A model generated the notes under the pieces. It was not told where the DNA came from and did no database searches. It saw nothing but the letters and a program-made list of their open reading frames with translations. From Selaginella tamariscina (taxonomy: Eukaryota > Streptophyta > Lycopodiopsida > Selaginellales > Selaginellaceae), in NCBI GenBank assembly GCA_003024785.1, contig PUQB01000005.1, positions 725,217 to 789,216 of the forward strand: a DNA stretch of 64,000 nt, read 5' to 3'. The translations under genes and the position numbers were made by a program. Shown in pieces: positions 21,251 through 34,200 of the stretch (its first letter is position 1; every line of letters begins with the position of its first letter).

Positions 21251-21320
21251 CTTAATTATTAATTAGTAATTTATTTATATTCCCATTTTCATGTATCATG
21301 CCCATTTATTTACATTGTAA
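21251..21320. repeat. Continuation of the interrupted end region; end-to-end junction
   Basis: CTTAATTATTAATTAGTAAT resumes the end region cut at 16420 and runs to CATGCCCATTT at about 21298-21308. It abuts the left end of copy 3 (TTGTAACTAAAATGGGCAT, from about 21317). Two element ends therefore meet head to head with only a few bases between them. Confidence 0.65.
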
Positions 21321-23560
21321 CTAAAATGGGCATAATACATAAAAATGGGAATATAAAATAAACTACTAATTAATACTTAAGTTTTAATTATTAATTAATT
21401 AATTTAATAAATATTTAATTAAGACTTAAATGTTAGTTAATTAACAAATTAATTCTTCATTAATCTTACTTAATAAAGAATATTTCTAAAATATCTTAGA
21501 ATATTTGTATTATACTTCATTGTAAAAATATTTTACAATAATTAAAAATATTATTAAACATAATTACAAATAAAATCATATCCTTATCAACATGTTAATC
21601 TATTTGTAAATGCTTTCTCCTTAATCATATAAAGAAATATCCTTATTTTGTCTAAGTCATCACTCTCCAGATTAATCGAATCATTTGATCAATATCTTTG
21701 TGTTGTTGCCACCACCTAACACTCTCATGAATGCAGCTAGAAGTTGCCATCCTTGTTAATACATAAGTTGTGATAAGAAATGAGTACATAAAGGTTTATC
21801 TAAAACATGACATTCCTTAAGAATAATATTGGTTGCTTTCTTTCAATTTATAAAATTCAAAATCACGAGAAAGAAAACCGTCAGGGTATGTTTGATATGG
21901 TCACAAAAGTTTTTACATTACTTTCTAAGTTTGATATGGTCACAGTTTCTTTCTTACATTGGCATGCAATAGATTTTTGTCTAGATCTTCCGATTGGTTT
22001 ACCCATTGGACAAACATATCATTGTTTGTCACCTGCAACTATTTTGTTAACCTCCTCGTATGCTGGAGCCGAGGTCCAACCCAATTTGACAGTATATTCC
22101 CAACCACTCCTTGAAGTGTCTGATCATCTTCAGCTCTATTGCCTTGACATGAAAAGAAAAGGTGGGATTATTATTGTTAATTTATAATTTGCCATCAACC
22201 ATCAAATCAACAACACATCAATCTTTTCCACTGTTGTTCTGTTCAAAGGCTTCAACCATGTGTTTTTCTTTCTTGCATTGTTTACATCTTTTATAGGTTG
22301 AACAAACTTAGTCTTGGGTGTCTTACTGGGTTTCTTTGCAGACTTCTCCAAAGGGCTCCTCTTCACCTATTTACTTCTTTTTCATTGTTCCTTTTGTAAA
22401 AGATTCTATGATTCCCACCTATTTGGTGAAGACCTTGTCCTTGAGGCAAAAATTAGCATCATCAGGAAGGATGTTTCTTTTCTGCCCACATGGGCAAAAT
22501 AAACTACTACAATTTCTTTTGGCTTTTTACACATGGATTAATTAGAAAATTATTAGTCTAGTAGGATAAATCCTGCCAAGAATTTTTCTTACCCGATATT
22601 ATGATGTAGTACTTTATTATTTTTACACTCCATCTGGATTCTTCACGATTTGTTCTAACGTTGTCATCCACACTATTTTAGTCCTTTCTTTCTTTCATAG
22701 TATGGACACAAAATGACATTATGTGGAACGGTGTATAAATTGTTGTCATTCATGTTTTCCATAAGTTTAGCTACACATTCCTAGTTGAGTGGCTTATAAT
22801 TGAAGTTGGGGTTAATGTTACAATACTTAACCCTACACTCATAAATCCTGTCATTCAACATCATTTCCTGTGGTTTATCACAACATGGGATGGCAATGGT
22901 GTAGTTTGACAAAATGACATAAGACTTTCTTTTATAGTCAAAATCAAGATATGTGAATCCCGACTACAGTGTTCTTGACACATTCTTCCAGCCTCTAAAT
23001 GTTATCAATAAAGAACTTAGGACCGAGTTACCCTTCAATTTCCCAATAATATTGTTGTATTCTTCTTTAAAACAGTTAGGACGATTACTTCATTCGTGAA
23101 TCTTCTGTAATGTGAAGAAATATTTGCTGTGAATACACCTACTTGATGGGTATTCAGATCCTCAAAGAAGACATCTAGCCAAATCCCCTTCATAAATGGG
23201 TTTTCGTTTAATTGAAAAAAATTCCACTGTTGACATCATTAGTGAAAATGTGAACATCATAATCAGTAAGCCGACACAACCGCCCAAGGTTTGAGTCATA
23301 TTTGGCCTCCTCTAAATCTGAGAACTTTACATTAGATGAAACAAGATAGATATTGACTATGAATTTACTTCCAATGTCTTGTTTGTCCATGTGATGTGAC
23401 AAAGATTAATTTGACAGTAATTATGATTGATCCAATGCGCTTCCTGTTTATTTTGAAATATGGCCAAGTCGATTCCAGAATCCCCCTACCCATTTCATAT
23501 ATTTCTCGTCTTTAATATCACCTCAATGCCACATGTGAATATAAAAATCATAAGTTTCAT
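21320..23560 (-). pseudogene. Copy 3: fragment with FCP1 tail and ParB/methyltransferase-like pieces
   Basis: A diverged partial copy of the large element. It starts with the left subterminal region (21335-21660) and the end of the FCP1-like gene (about 21700-21890). It then jumps, by an internal deletion, to the methyltransferase/ParB-like gene (about 21940-23540, minus). Recognisable are the stretch like HTDDMFVQWVNQS (about 22010), the segment with TTHSWDEAN-type ParB context near 22800, and a frame 23402-23208 with IYLVSSNVKFSDLEEA and CRLTDYDVHIFTNDVNSG, matching the second segment of the gene. Many stops are present and no intact protein is possible. Confidence 0.7.
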
Positions 23561-23599
23561 AAATTTTACATGGTATATAAATATTTTCTTTAAAAGTGG

Positions 23600-23843
23600 T
23601 CAAACTAATTAGATGGCGGGATTAATCCTGCCATGCCCGATAGAAGAGTGATTAATCTCGCCCACCATTTTTAAGAGGCAGGGAAGGGCCAGGCTTAATC
23701 CGCCATCGCTTCCTTGTTTCGAATTTATGTGTGTGAGAGAGAAATATATAGAAATTATAATATACATTTACATACATATATATAAAATACATGTGTGTGT
23801 GTGTGAAAGAGAAATAAAGAACTTCTATATATTTATACATAAA
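23600..23843. repeat. Small palindrome array and microsatellite fragment
   Basis: Three variants of the palindrome (about 23613, 23650, 23692) are followed by a (GT)-rich stretch with TGTGTGTGTGTGTGAAAGAG. This is the truncated end of copy 3, directly before copy 2. Confidence 0.85.
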
Positions 23844-24189
23844 TGCACGTTATAACTAAAATGGGTATGATATGTGAAAATTGGGAATATAAAATAAATT
23901 ACTAATTAATACTTAAGTTTTAATTATTAATTAATCATTTAATTAATATGTAATTAAGCCTTAAATATTAATTAATTAATTAATTAATCCTTCAATAACC
24001 TTACTTAGTAAGGAATATTCCTAAAATATCTTAGAATATTCATATTATTCTAAAAATAGTTTACAATAATAAAAATACTATCAAACATAATTACAAATGA
24101 AATCATTTTCTTATCAACATGTTAATTTTTTATAAATACTTTCTTCCTAACCATACAGAAGAAATCTCCTTATTTTGTCTAAATCATCA

Positions 24190-25270
24190 CTCTGGATTAA
24201 TCAAATCATTTTGGTCAATATCTTGATGTTGTTGCCACCACTTAACACTCTCACGAATGCAATTGGGAGTTGCCATCCTTGTTAATACATAAGATGTGAT
24301 AAAGAAGGTCTGCATAAAGGCTCATCTAAAAATGACGTTCCTTAAGAATAATATTAAAAGCGCCCGGTTGCTATCCTTCATTTTATAAAATTCAAAATCA
24401 CGAGAAAGAAAAGCTTCAGGAAAATTTGATACGGTGGATACTGCTCACAAAAGTTTTCGAGATTCTTCTTTCTGAGGCACGTATCCAAGTAGTTCACTAG
24501 CTCATCCATGTATTGGTATCAGAATATGGATCGAAAGTGATTGGATGAATACAAGCAATGTTTTGGTTGAGCATAGCCTTCTGAGGAGAGTCGTCTACCA
24601 CTAAGATATGTGCGTTCTTCATTATCCTTAAGCGACTGATCTCCCCATGAGCCCAATTATTCTTTCATTCTTGAAGAAGTATGGCTTGCTTTCCTTTCTT
24701 ATATTGTGAAATTCGAGAGGTTTATAACATATTCGCTGGTCAAAAATCCAATCTTTACGAATCACCTCTTCTGCAACACTACGTTGGTGTTAAGTTGTGA
24801 ATCTGCATGCATGACCAAATCCCCACAAGCGCACCCATCTCCTTAAGCTTTTGAAAGAGACGATCCAACCCTGGACGAAAAATAATATCATATCGAAATT
24901 TACCATGACAAGGAATGAAATCTCCTTGTTTGATTTCTTTTTTCTATCCTCGGGCCTTTGTCGATGAAGCAGAACACCATTGACATCCAACAACACAATA
25001 TGGCCATGAGTAACATGGATAGCGTTGCCTCTTGAATACTTTGCAAATCACTTGTTTGCTCCCTTTCACATTTATCGTTACACTATCTCGTTGCCTATCC
25101 CTTATCATTTAATTGTACATCATCCTTACAAGATTCAGATATTGCAGGCGATTTTTAAATGATGATGAAAAAACTGAAGTGGTCCCCATGGTAACGATGT
25201 TTTGAGCTGCATTATTATCCATTTCCTGCATGAACTCTGTCATTCTGACATGTGGCACAAGAAATTTTGC
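24190..25270 (-). pseudogene. FCP1/HAD phosphatase-like gene, copy 2
   Basis: It matches 2043-3150 closely. The signature MLLDVNGVLLHRQRPEDRK is open (24996), but a frameshift follows at the KKE/KKK position, about 26 bases are missing near 24783, and the leader around 25150 is scrambled. The Asn replacing the second Asp of the DxD signature is the same as in copy 1, so it is inherited and not a random hit in one copy. VVDDSPQKA is still readable near 24600. Confidence 0.7.
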
Positions 25271-25496
25271 CAAACCCCTCTCTTACCTCATGGCAATGCT
25301 GAAAATCCATGTTCTCAATGTTTCATTACATCTGCAAAATGATAGTTAGCTGACCTTATCAAGGTATATTATTTACCTTGTTAATGTGTGACCCATGTTT
25401 GAACTAAAAGCTTCATTAATCCTTGAGAATTTATTTTCTGTACAAATATAAACGAAATATAAAAATGCCTTATTTCATTTACAACTATTCGTCACT

Positions 25497-28400
25497 CTAA
25501 GAACTCATTAACAATTCTTCTTCGCTATTACCTTCTGAGTGAGGCGAAGAAGGTCTAAGCCGCTTGTGAGATGGTTCAGATCTTCTATCTTCTATTGATG
25601 TTTCCATGGGTAATGGAGTGTGAATGTTCTGTACTCCTCGAGATAACTTCCGGTCTAATATCTGATTGAAGTTCGTCCTCAGACTCCGACATTGAACCAG
25701 ATTCGTCTTAGAGCTATCGCACTTTTGGAGGGAACTTTCTCAAATACTTTATGGTTTGTTGGGGTAGTCAGTTGAGAACCTCTCTATCCACTTGTTCAGG
25801 TCCTCAACCATGGTCTTATCCTTTTCAACGGCAAACACACATGTATCCCGAAGGTAACACTCCTTCAAGACGGACCCCCTAGTGCAGTAGTCAAAAACCC
25901 ACGCATCACTGTGAGGACCCCTGATCAAGTTGACGATGCTCCGTGCCGCTTGACTTGTGATGTTTGGATAACGTACATTGCCGAAATACCCTCTCTATCG
26001 GTGTATCGGATGGAGGTTCAGGGCCGTTGGAGTGCAAACAGATGCCTGGCCAGTCATTTGGAAGTTTGAAATTGTTTGGCGCATTCCTAACAACCAAGTG
26101 AACAACCATATCAATGCACTTGGGATTAGCATCATTCATATAAAATCCTGTCCAACGATGTCTATTTTCTTGGCAAAGGCGAAGGCAAAAGTATCGGTGA
26201 CATGAGCAAGAATCAAGAAATAAATACCTGAAAACGTAGGTATCAGTGAAGAGTGCAAGCATGAATTCAATAATAAATACCTTCTTTGTACATGCTTGCA
26301 CGGCTAAGTTTCTCCACCAAATCCTCTATCTGTCGAAGGATTTTTTGACACCCGCCGATCCATCACGAACAATTGAAACGGTTTCCTACAAGCAGTGATG
26401 TTACCCCATAAAGTCTCCGAATAACAACAAACATCTGTAGGGCTTGTCGTGATTCGTAGCATCCTCCTTTATAAGGTTCAACTCGGTTCTCCGCTGCTGA
26501 AGGACTGCCATAAGAGAAGGCGTCATGCAATGTTCTCCTTTTTGGCGTTGGCGTGCAATAGATTCTTGCCAGATCTTCCGATTGATTCACCCATTCGACA
26601 AGCATATCATCTTTGTCACATGCAAATATTTGCTGACCTCTTCGTATGTTGAGCCGAGGTCCAACCCAGTTTGTGGCAGTGTATTCCCAACCACTCCTTG
26701 AAGTGCCTGACCGTCTTCAACTCCATTGCCTTGAGATGAAAAGGAGAGGTGGGGCTGCTGTTGTTAATTTGATTTGCCATCAATCACCAAATCAGCCAAG
26801 ACTTCCATCTCCTCCATCGTTGTTCCATTTAAAGGCTTCAACCATGTGAGCTTGAAATCGTTGTCTACATCCTTTGTAGATTGAACAGACTTAGCCTTCG
26901 GCGTCTTACTGGGTTTCTTTGAGGGCTCCCTTCACTTGTCTGCTTCTTCTTCAGTGTTCCTTTTGAAAAGGATTCCATAATCCCCAACCATTTGGCAAAG
27001 ATCCTATCCTCGGGCAAGAAATCAACATCATAAAAAGGATGTTTCCTTCCCGCCCACCTGGGCAAAATCAACTGCTACAATTTCTTCAACTCTCTGAAAA
27101 AAAGACAGATTAATATACCGGCGAGATAAATCCCGCCCAAACAATTTGCTTACCCGGTATCGCAGATTGTGTATTCCCTGCAGTAGCTCTTTGTGGTCCC
27201 ACAGGCTCGCGTGTGTTTGAACTTCTCCCATATTTTGCTGTTGTAGTGGTTGGTGTCGGCAGCGTCCCATTCCGCCGATAACTTATGGTACTGCTCGATT
27301 GTGAGATTCGGCTTAGCTAAAAACGCCGATCTTTTTGTCAGCTTCTCACGGGTATGCTCGGAAAGTTTTGTTGCCATCGTTCCTTTGTTGTGTTCATCGA
27401 GAAGTCGTTGGGCTGCCGTTATTGTGTGCTGGCCACTAATGATGTAGTACTTGATGATTTTCTATTCTCCGTCTGAATCTTCTGATTTGTTTGGTGTTGT
27501 GATCCACACTTTGTCAGCCCTTTTTCTTTGTAGTATGGCACAAAACAGCATTATGTGGAACGTGTAAGAATTGTCGTCCTTCATCTTCTCCATGAGCTCA
27601 GCTACACGTTCCTGGTTGAGTGGCCTGTAATTGAAGTTTGGGTTGACGCTGCAATACTTAACCCTACACTCATAAATCCTATCATCCAACATCATTTCCT
27701 TGTGGCTTATTGCAGCATGGATGCCACAGGTGCAGCTGACAAAACGATTGATGATTTTCTTTACGATCCGAATCAACATGTGTGATCCCCGACTTGATGT
27801 TTCTAATGTTCTCGGCACACTCTTCCAGCTAAATTCCTAAGCAAATTGAACGTGATCTGTAAAGAACCTGAGACCGAGCCACCCTCTCAATCTCCCTTAT
27901 GATGTCGCTGTGTTCTTCTTCAATGTGAAGAGGGACGATTGCTCCACTTGTGGATTTCTGTATTGTGAAGCAATTCTCCTGAGAATACACCTACTCGATG
28001 AGTCTGAAGATCTTCGAAGTAGACATCCAATTGGATCCCCTCCATAGATGGGCTTTCGTTGAGTTGAAGAAGAACTCCACGGTCAACATCATTAGTGAAC
28101 ACGTGAACGTCATTATCCACAAGTCGACAAACCACCCAAATTAATGTTGTAACTGGCGACCTCTGGATCCGAGAACGTGACATTGGATGGAACAAGGCAT
28201 ATGTGTCGAGCATCGTCCAATCTGGGTTCACGACTGCTTTCGGTGCTTGACTAAATCTACTTTCCATTGTTTTGCTTGTCCATGCGATGTGACAGAGGTT
28301 AGTTTGACAGCAACCATGGTTGCTCCAATGCGCTTCCCATTTTTGAAATATGGCCAAGTTGATTCCAGAATCCCCCTGCCCATCTCTTCTCCTGCTCTCG

Positions 28401-28554
28401 TCTTCAATGTCACCTCAATTCCACATCTGAATACAAAAATGATTAGTTCTTCAAGCACATATCCGAGTATAACAGATTTTATTTAATTTCTTACCCAGAA
28501 TTTGACGACGACTCCATACTAATGACTGATCTCCTTGTTTGATAAATCGTCCTT
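25497..28554 (-). pseudogene. ParB-fold / degenerate methyltransferase-like gene, copy 2
   Basis: Colinear with copy 1, from the acceptor CTG at 28555-28557 to the stop TAG at 25497-25499. It preserves the ParB-like domain better: 27818-27462 reads VKYCSVNPNFNYRPLNQERV and AELMEKMKDDNSYTF, and at 27450-27400 YYIISGQHTITAAQRLL continues without a break into MATKLSEHTREKLTKRS (27377). The methyltransferase-like end keeps FQLFVMDRRVS, GFYMNDANPKCIDMVVHLVV and LPNDWPGICLHSNGPEPP. Introns of 68 bp (28427-28494) and 53 bp (26228-26280) are conserved. Frameshifts and small deletions (about 28240, 27180, 26960, 26430, 25985) break it. ParB proteins bind DNA and are CTP-dependent in bacteria; the role in a plant element is unknown. 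Confidence 0.65.
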
Positions 28555-28675
28555 CTGCAAAATAATACACTATGAATACAAATCATATAAAAACGCACAC
28601 ACACTTGTATAAACCCGAATATATAAAAATAATACACTGATAAATTCACATACATCAGAGAGAAGTGGACGGATT

Positions 28676-28765
28676 AACTGTCCAAAGCTCATTTGTGATA
28701 GTGCAAAAGAAAGATAACATTTGGTTTTAGAACCACCACAAATGTGAGCTTTACATAGTTTTTTA
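28676..28765. other. Hairpin upstream of ParB-like gene, copy 2
   Basis: AACTGTCCAAAGCTCATTTGTG and CACAAATGTGAGCT face each other across a loop nearly identical to that at 6629-6666 (TAGTGCAAAAGAAAGATAAC). The outer stem is partly lost on the right side. Confidence 0.6.
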
Positions 28766-28844
28766 CATATGAAAATGATAAAAGTAAATAAAATGAGATA
28801 TGCAACTTATATATACTAATACACATATATATTCACATGGAAGG

Positions 28845-29515
28845 TGGGCGGGATTAATCTCGCCACACCCTTTTATGCCTCCTGAAAGAGTGGGCGGGAT
28901 TAATCTCGCCACCCTTCTGGATCCCTTGAATGGGTGTGCGGATTAATCCGCCATCTGGTTTCAGAGAGAACTAGCGGGATTTATTTGGCACATCCTTCAG
29001 TGAGAGAAAGGGTGGGGATTAATCTCGCCCACCATGGAAGGGATGGTGAAATTAATCTCGCCACCCTTCTCAGTCCCCTTAATTGGTATGTAGTAACCCT
29101 TCTCCGTCTCAGACAGAGGTGGTCGGGATTGATTCGACTCACCAATTGAGGAAAAAGTGAAGGGTGGCTGGATTAATCCCGCCACCCCTTCCATGCATGG
29201 TGGGCGGGATTAATCCTGCCCATGACACTCTCATATGGATTAAGGTGGTTAGCGAGATTAATCCCGCCACCAGGCATAGAAGGGTCAGCGAGATTAATTC
29301 TGCTGCCTCTCGTAAATCATGTGCACACACACATATATATGGGTGGCGGGATTAATCCCCCCACCCTCCAAGAAGGGATGGGTGTGGGGCAGGATTAATC
29401 CCGCCGCCCATGCCCTTTCACGCAGGTCATGGGCGGTGAGATTAATTCTGCTACTCTCTGTGTAGGGCATGGGCGTGTGGCGGGATTAATCCCGCTGCCC
29501 TTTGGTCACATATAT
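28845..29515. repeat. Palindrome array of copy 2, 5' of the ParB-like gene
   Basis: About fifteen variants of GGCGGGATTAATCCCGCC occur, with many single changes, in the same position relative to the ParB-like gene as 6790-8585. The GC-rich higher-order part seen at 7160-7660 is missing here. The hairpin unit with TTAATTGGTATG...CACCAATTGAGG is at about 29078-29155. Confidence 0.9.
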
Positions 29516-30274
29516 ATATGTATATGTATATACGGGAGTGTGCGTGTGTGCCAGAGATAGAAAAATCAATAAGATTATATAAATACAAACACACACACAC
29601 ACACACACACACACATATTTATATATTTATATATGTATATTTATATGTATGTATATACAGGAGTGTGCGTGTGTGTGCAAGAGATAGATAAATAAATCTT
29701 GTTATTAAGATACACACACATATAAATGTATATGTGAATAAAAATAAATAAATAAACACAGGAGTGTGCATGTGAGAGAGAGAGAGAGAGAGAGAGATCT
29801 CACCTGTGTGTGAAAGAGAGGGAGATTTCACAGCCGCCACCTTTTTTCTTGAAACCCTAAGAATATACCTAAACCCTAAAAGGAATAGAATATATATTAA
29901 CCCTATCCGAATATTCTTTCTAAGAATATACTTAAACCCTAAAAAGAATAAAATATAGATTCACCCTAAACGAATATTCTTTCATTATATTATCATAATT
30001 TTAAATTTGTGTGCGTGTGCGTGTGCATGGGTGTATCATATACATCCTAAAAATATAAATCATGCAGGGGTTTAACATGTGTGTGTTTATGAGAGTGTTA
30101 AATTTTCACATGTAGCAATACATATATACACACATAGTATTATACACATAGACATACATACATATTAGTACATAATATTGTAATATTATGTATGATGTGT
30201 ATGTCTGAGAGAAGAGAGACAGACTATATATTATGGATCATGCATGGTGTGTATGTATGAGAGAGGAGAGAGAG
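29516..30274. repeat. Microsatellite and GCC/telomere-like spacer of copy 2
   Basis: Contains (AC)n at 29587-29615, (GA)n at 29777-29799, CAGCCGCCACC and GAAACCCTAAGAATATACC near 29830-29870, and two ATCATGCATGGTGTGTATG words. It corresponds to 8586-11160 but has only about two microsatellite units. No gene is seen. Confidence 0.85.
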
Positions 30275-31525
30275 TGTCATAGTTTTTACTATGACTCAAC
30301 CCTTTACTTTGGATGTTCACTGTTGTTACCTACTGTACTATGTTGATAAGCCCTAAGGTGTAAAAGAAACAGGCCCGCTTAGTGCACTTGGATATCTAGT
30401 GATGGTCCGGCCGGGTGTCATTAGGTATTTGCAAGAAACTCTAGGCAAAGCTAGCACTTCCATTTAGAAAACTCTTACCTTGGTTTTCCGTGTCCCGGTT
30501 GGATTAATGGCTAGTTTCGGTGAGTTCGACATGTCGGATATGCTTAGAAATACCCCCAGGTTTGACAGGTTAGGGTTTAGGGGTCGATGGATAACTCACC
30601 AAGTATGTTCCCTCTAGGAATGAGATTTTAGTGCTAGCCCACTTATGTAAATAGGAAAATAGGGGGGGGCCCTGTGTCACATAAATAAGGTAGTATATAG
30701 GAGTGAGGGTTCCTGGGTTCATGACTGAGCTCGTTACTCTTCTCTCGGTACAAGCTCTAACTTGTGTCGTCAAGGCACAACCCTCTATTGTGCCACCCTA
30801 ACTTCCAGATGCCAGGGGTACATCCCACCTTTAGGGTAGCTTACCCTTATCGTTGGTGAATCCATGCCTAGGAGGTCTTGTCGGAATGCACGTTCCAAGA
30901 GGCAAAGGTTGAGGCTTGTCTCCAGCCTCCTCCTCCACGTCAAGCTAGGTGTAGCACTCACGGCCAAACAAGGCACATCCGTGTCCTTGTCCAACTGTGA
31001 GCATGGGATCTTGTTTAATAGGTTCATGTTACTTGGTTCCTGAGGGTTCATTGAGGGGTTCTAGAGTCGGCATTTAGGAGCCACGTTTGTGGCACTTGGT
31101 GCAACTCTTGAATCTAAGGGCTATGGCATGATAGCCCACATCTGGGAAGGCAGTGTCACATGGAGATGTGACACTGAGCTAAATGTCACATGGTACAACG
31201 CCTGAGGCACGCCTTTTGGGGTTATGTCATGGGCTTGTCGCCAAGGGGTTGGATACTTTAGCAAACAGACATGCTTGTGCTTGCACTAGGGTGCTAAGCC
31301 TTGGACATCCGCTCAAGGGAGGTTAGGTCTTATAACTAGGTGTGCTTTGGCACACTTGGCTAGGGGTGTGTTCTCCTTGGAATTCAAGGGTTGTACAACC
31401 TAAACATGTCAGCATGAGCCCTTTTCGTGAGGCACTCGCAAGGTCATGTGCTTAGGGTTATCCCAAACCTAGCCTTAGGGAGTTTGCTCAGCAGAACACT
31501 CGTGTCCACCTACGGCGCACACTCG
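30275..31525 (+). mobile_element. LTR1 fragment (5' part of a 1.7-kb LTR)
   Basis: It starts TGTCATAGTTTTTACTATGA at 30275 exactly like 57716, and follows that LTR through GGTTCATGACTGAG, CCTCTATTGTGCCACCCTAA and CACTCGCAAGGTCATGTGCT. It stops at CACACTCG (31525), where R2 begins. A G/C run (about 30661-30671) corresponds to the variable G tract of the other copies. Small ORFs on either strand are not conserved. It is inserted into copy 2 of the large element. Confidence 0.8.
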
Positions 31526-32644
31526 CAAGAGGACGAAGAAGACTAGAGGGTGCATGACGAGGTATCTTCAACCTATTATATGTGTCACAGCTCCGTACAA
31601 ACCTTTCCACAAAACCTCGCAACCCAGGCCACCAATAATTGCGAGTCACCAACTCCACTGTCTTGGCCACACCAAAAGGTCTTGTAGCCAGGGTATCATG
31701 ACAATCCTGTACCACACGAGTCTTGTAAACACTAATAGGAACGTATAAGAGACCTTCCCGGTACAGGAGTCTATCCTGTATGGCGAACAACTTGTAGTCT
31801 GAACGAGAGCTGGAGGAAGAGGAACTTGCGATGTCAAGACTAATGTGTGAGAACACATTCTTTGCCAAGTCGTTTGTACCCAACTGCGAACGGATGTCCT
31901 ATAGAAGTGTTGAATTTGCTGGAGCTTGATGAACTTGTAGTGCTGCAAGCCGGAATCGATTAGATCCAACAACACTTGCCTTTGATAGTCATATGCAGGA
32001 TCGCCCAGGGTTTGTGCAAGGTAAGAGCGCCTAGACAATGCGTCCGCCTTGCCATTCCAAAAATCAAGCCTGTGATGACAAAATCAAAACGTGATAGGAA
32101 TTTCGCCCACCTAGCCTATCGTCGACTAAGAACTCGAGTTGTTTGAAAGAACTTTAGGTTCTTGTGATCCGTAAGGACTTGTATAGGATGTACAATAGCA
32201 CCTTCCAGGAAGTATTGCCACTCCTCGAACGAATCCACAATGACCTTGAGTTCCTTGTCATGAATCTTGTAATTGATCTCCGCTGAAAGGAACTTACGAG
32301 TGAAAGGCTACAGGATGGAGTAAGTTGTCTTTTCCAACTTGTGATAGGATAGAACCTATTGCAAAATCCGAAGCATCTGCTTTAACGAAGAAGGGACGGG
32401 AAGGATCAGGATGTGCTAAAATCGGAGCTGTCGTGAAGGTGTCCTTGAGTGTTGTAAATGCATGTTCTGCCTTGTCAAACCAAGAAAAAACCCCTGTGCA
32501 CTTGGTGAGTTCCGTGAGTGGAAGTACCCACTTGGAAAAGTACTGTATGAACCGCCTGTAGAAGTTTACAAAGCCAAGGAAACATTGTACATCTCGTACA
32601 GACTTGGGCCTCTCCCACTCCACGATGGTCTTCACCTTGTGCAT
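31526..32644 (-). pseudogene. R2 RT end, RNase H and integrase N-terminal part
   Basis: From 32644: VKTIVEWERPKSVRDVQ, FLGFVNFYRRFIQYFS and the RNase H start FFVKADASDFAIGSILSQVG (first catalytic Asp). A stop near 32294 interrupts RNase H. From 31883, LLYREGLLYVPI is followed by the integrase zinc-binding segment with ELVTRNYWWPGLRGFVERFV and SCDTYNR, in which the second Cys of the usual CxxC is Tyr and a His is missing. Truncated at 31526. Confidence 0.85.
32640..32644. repeat. Target-site duplication TGCAT (left)
   Basis: TGCAT precedes TGGTCATC and recurs exactly at 40174-40178 after ...GTCAACCA. Removing 32645-40178 would rejoin the R2 pol frame across Met-Asp-Met-His-Lys-Val. Confidence 0.95.
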
Positions 32645-33333
32645 TGGTCATCGAGGACTCCGCAGGCCAGATGTGGTGCTTCTCAGGAAGTTGCAGTGGT
32701 CGCCAGGATGCTGTTGAGGGCGTCCAACCCCGGGGATTTGGCCAGCAAGCCGGGCCTTACCTCAGGAGTAATGGAAGGTATTGGATGGACTCTACTCGGA
32801 CGTCGCGAGGGTCCGTGTACAGGTAAGGGGGGGAGTTCTATTGAGATGACTGGGCAGGGAGTGTTGTGGGGCCCAGGAGTCGAGCAAGCGGGGAATGCCC
32901 GCTTGTGGGGTGAATAGAAGGAAAATGGATATATATATTGCCTGTCTGAGTACAAACTATCTCCGATAGGGGAGCAAGATATAAGATGCAGACTTGACTC
33001 CTAAAGACTCCAACCCACTACCAACCTTCCGGCTTATATAGTGGGTACCTATCGCTAGTCTCTAGCTACAGGTGGCGCTCTCCCACTGGTCTGCCGCCTG
33101 GTGGCAGAGTCCTGCTTGTCACATTTATGCGCCTCCCCACGCGTGTTGTCCTTCATACCCTAGGTAGTTGGTCCGGACGATCGGATCTTCGCTCGATTAT
33201 GCCACCGCCTGACACCAGTCGCCATCAGTCCATACCTAAAGTACCTCCCCCTATCCGACGCTTCGTCTTGTCGCTCGTCTGCGCTGGTGGGGCGTCCTGC
33301 CGGTTGGTCGCGATGACGGGCCACTGTCAACCA
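32645..33333 (-). repeat. LTR (3') of the nested element
   Basis: 689 bp, TG...CA ends, paired with 39489-40173. Both LTRs contain the block ATGGATATATATATTGCCTG (about 32926 and 39767). Confidence 0.95.
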
Positions 33334-33376
33334 GATGCTCGGACTTAATTGTTGGGACGTTCTCGGGCCAGGTGCC

Positions 33377-34200
33377 CTATTTGTCTGCCCCTTGAAGCTC
33401 CTGGTACATGGCGATCTCGCTCTTTGTTGCCGCTAGTGTGGTCTTTAATGTGGTGATGGTCGCCTCTCGAAGTGCGATCACCCTTTGGAGCTTTGCCTCG
33501 GACCCTGCCTGTTGCTCCCGGGCCTGCTGGAGCTGATCCTCCAGGTCCTGCATCCTTTTCTGGGAGTATTGTAATTCTTGTTCCTTTGCCACGAGAAGTT
33601 GGGCATGTAGCTGGGTGTGTACCTCTAGCTCTCTGATGGTCCGGGTTGAGTCTTGTCTCGGGCTAGCTGGCCTAGTGGCGCTCGCTTCTGGCTTCCTGAG
33701 TAGGGGTCCCAGTTGGTTGGCTGTAGGTGTGGTTATGGTTTTGGAGAGTTGAGTCTTTGTTAGTAATTCCCTTTTGACTACCGTCAGTTCTGCTTGTGCC
33801 TCAGTGAGCTCCCCACACCTTCGTTCTAACCGAGCTTTGTATTTCTATATTTGTTGTTCCCTTCCAACTATGACCCGGCTACAGGCGTGCTAGTCATCGT
33901 TGAGTAGACCTAGGAGAGTTTTGCACTCACTGTACAACCACTGGAAGTCCGCTCTCCTTTCGGTCCAGCTTTCCCAGGCGTCCTTCGTTCTCTTCATTGT
34001 CATCATACACAGTCGGCCCCTTCACTCAGTAGCTCCTTCGCCCTTTGGGCAACTTCCCGGGCTCCTTGCCGCTGCTCTGTGAGTTCTGTCACTATGTCGT
34101 TGTGTTCCCTCGCCACTGTTGGGAGGCATATATCGCCATGGCTTTGTCTAGCCGGTCGAAGACCCCCGCGAGCCTGGTATAGACCATGGAGGTCCATCGT
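33377..34200 (-). pseudogene. Coiled-coil protein segment of the nested element
   Basis: The best frame (33592-33377 and upstream) reads QELQYSQKRMQDLEDQLQQA, then REQQAGSEAKLQRVIALREA, rich in Glu, Gln, Leu and Lys with heptad-like spacing, ending in a stop at 33377. Upstream pieces in other frames (EHNDIVTELTEQRQGAREVA at about 34100; ERRCGELTEAQAELTVVKRE at about 33780) are similar, with stops between. It is the last ORF before the 3' LTR, where pol would normally be. Function unknown. Confidence 0.5.

Larger units (their letters stand above)
23844..30274. mobile_element. Large TIR element, copy 2, left arm
   Basis: Starting TGCACGTTATAACTAAAATG at 23844, this arm is colinear with 1683 to about 11160 of copy 1, with smaller palindrome and microsatellite blocks. 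It breaks at 30274, where an LTR1 fragment begins. The element resumes at 43702 in the matching ATCATGCATGG repeat. Confidence 0.8.

Noticed and set aside
30570-31051. Short ORFs in the LTR1 fragment
   Set aside because: Not conserved in frame among the LTR1 copies at 55626-57200 and 57716-59452.
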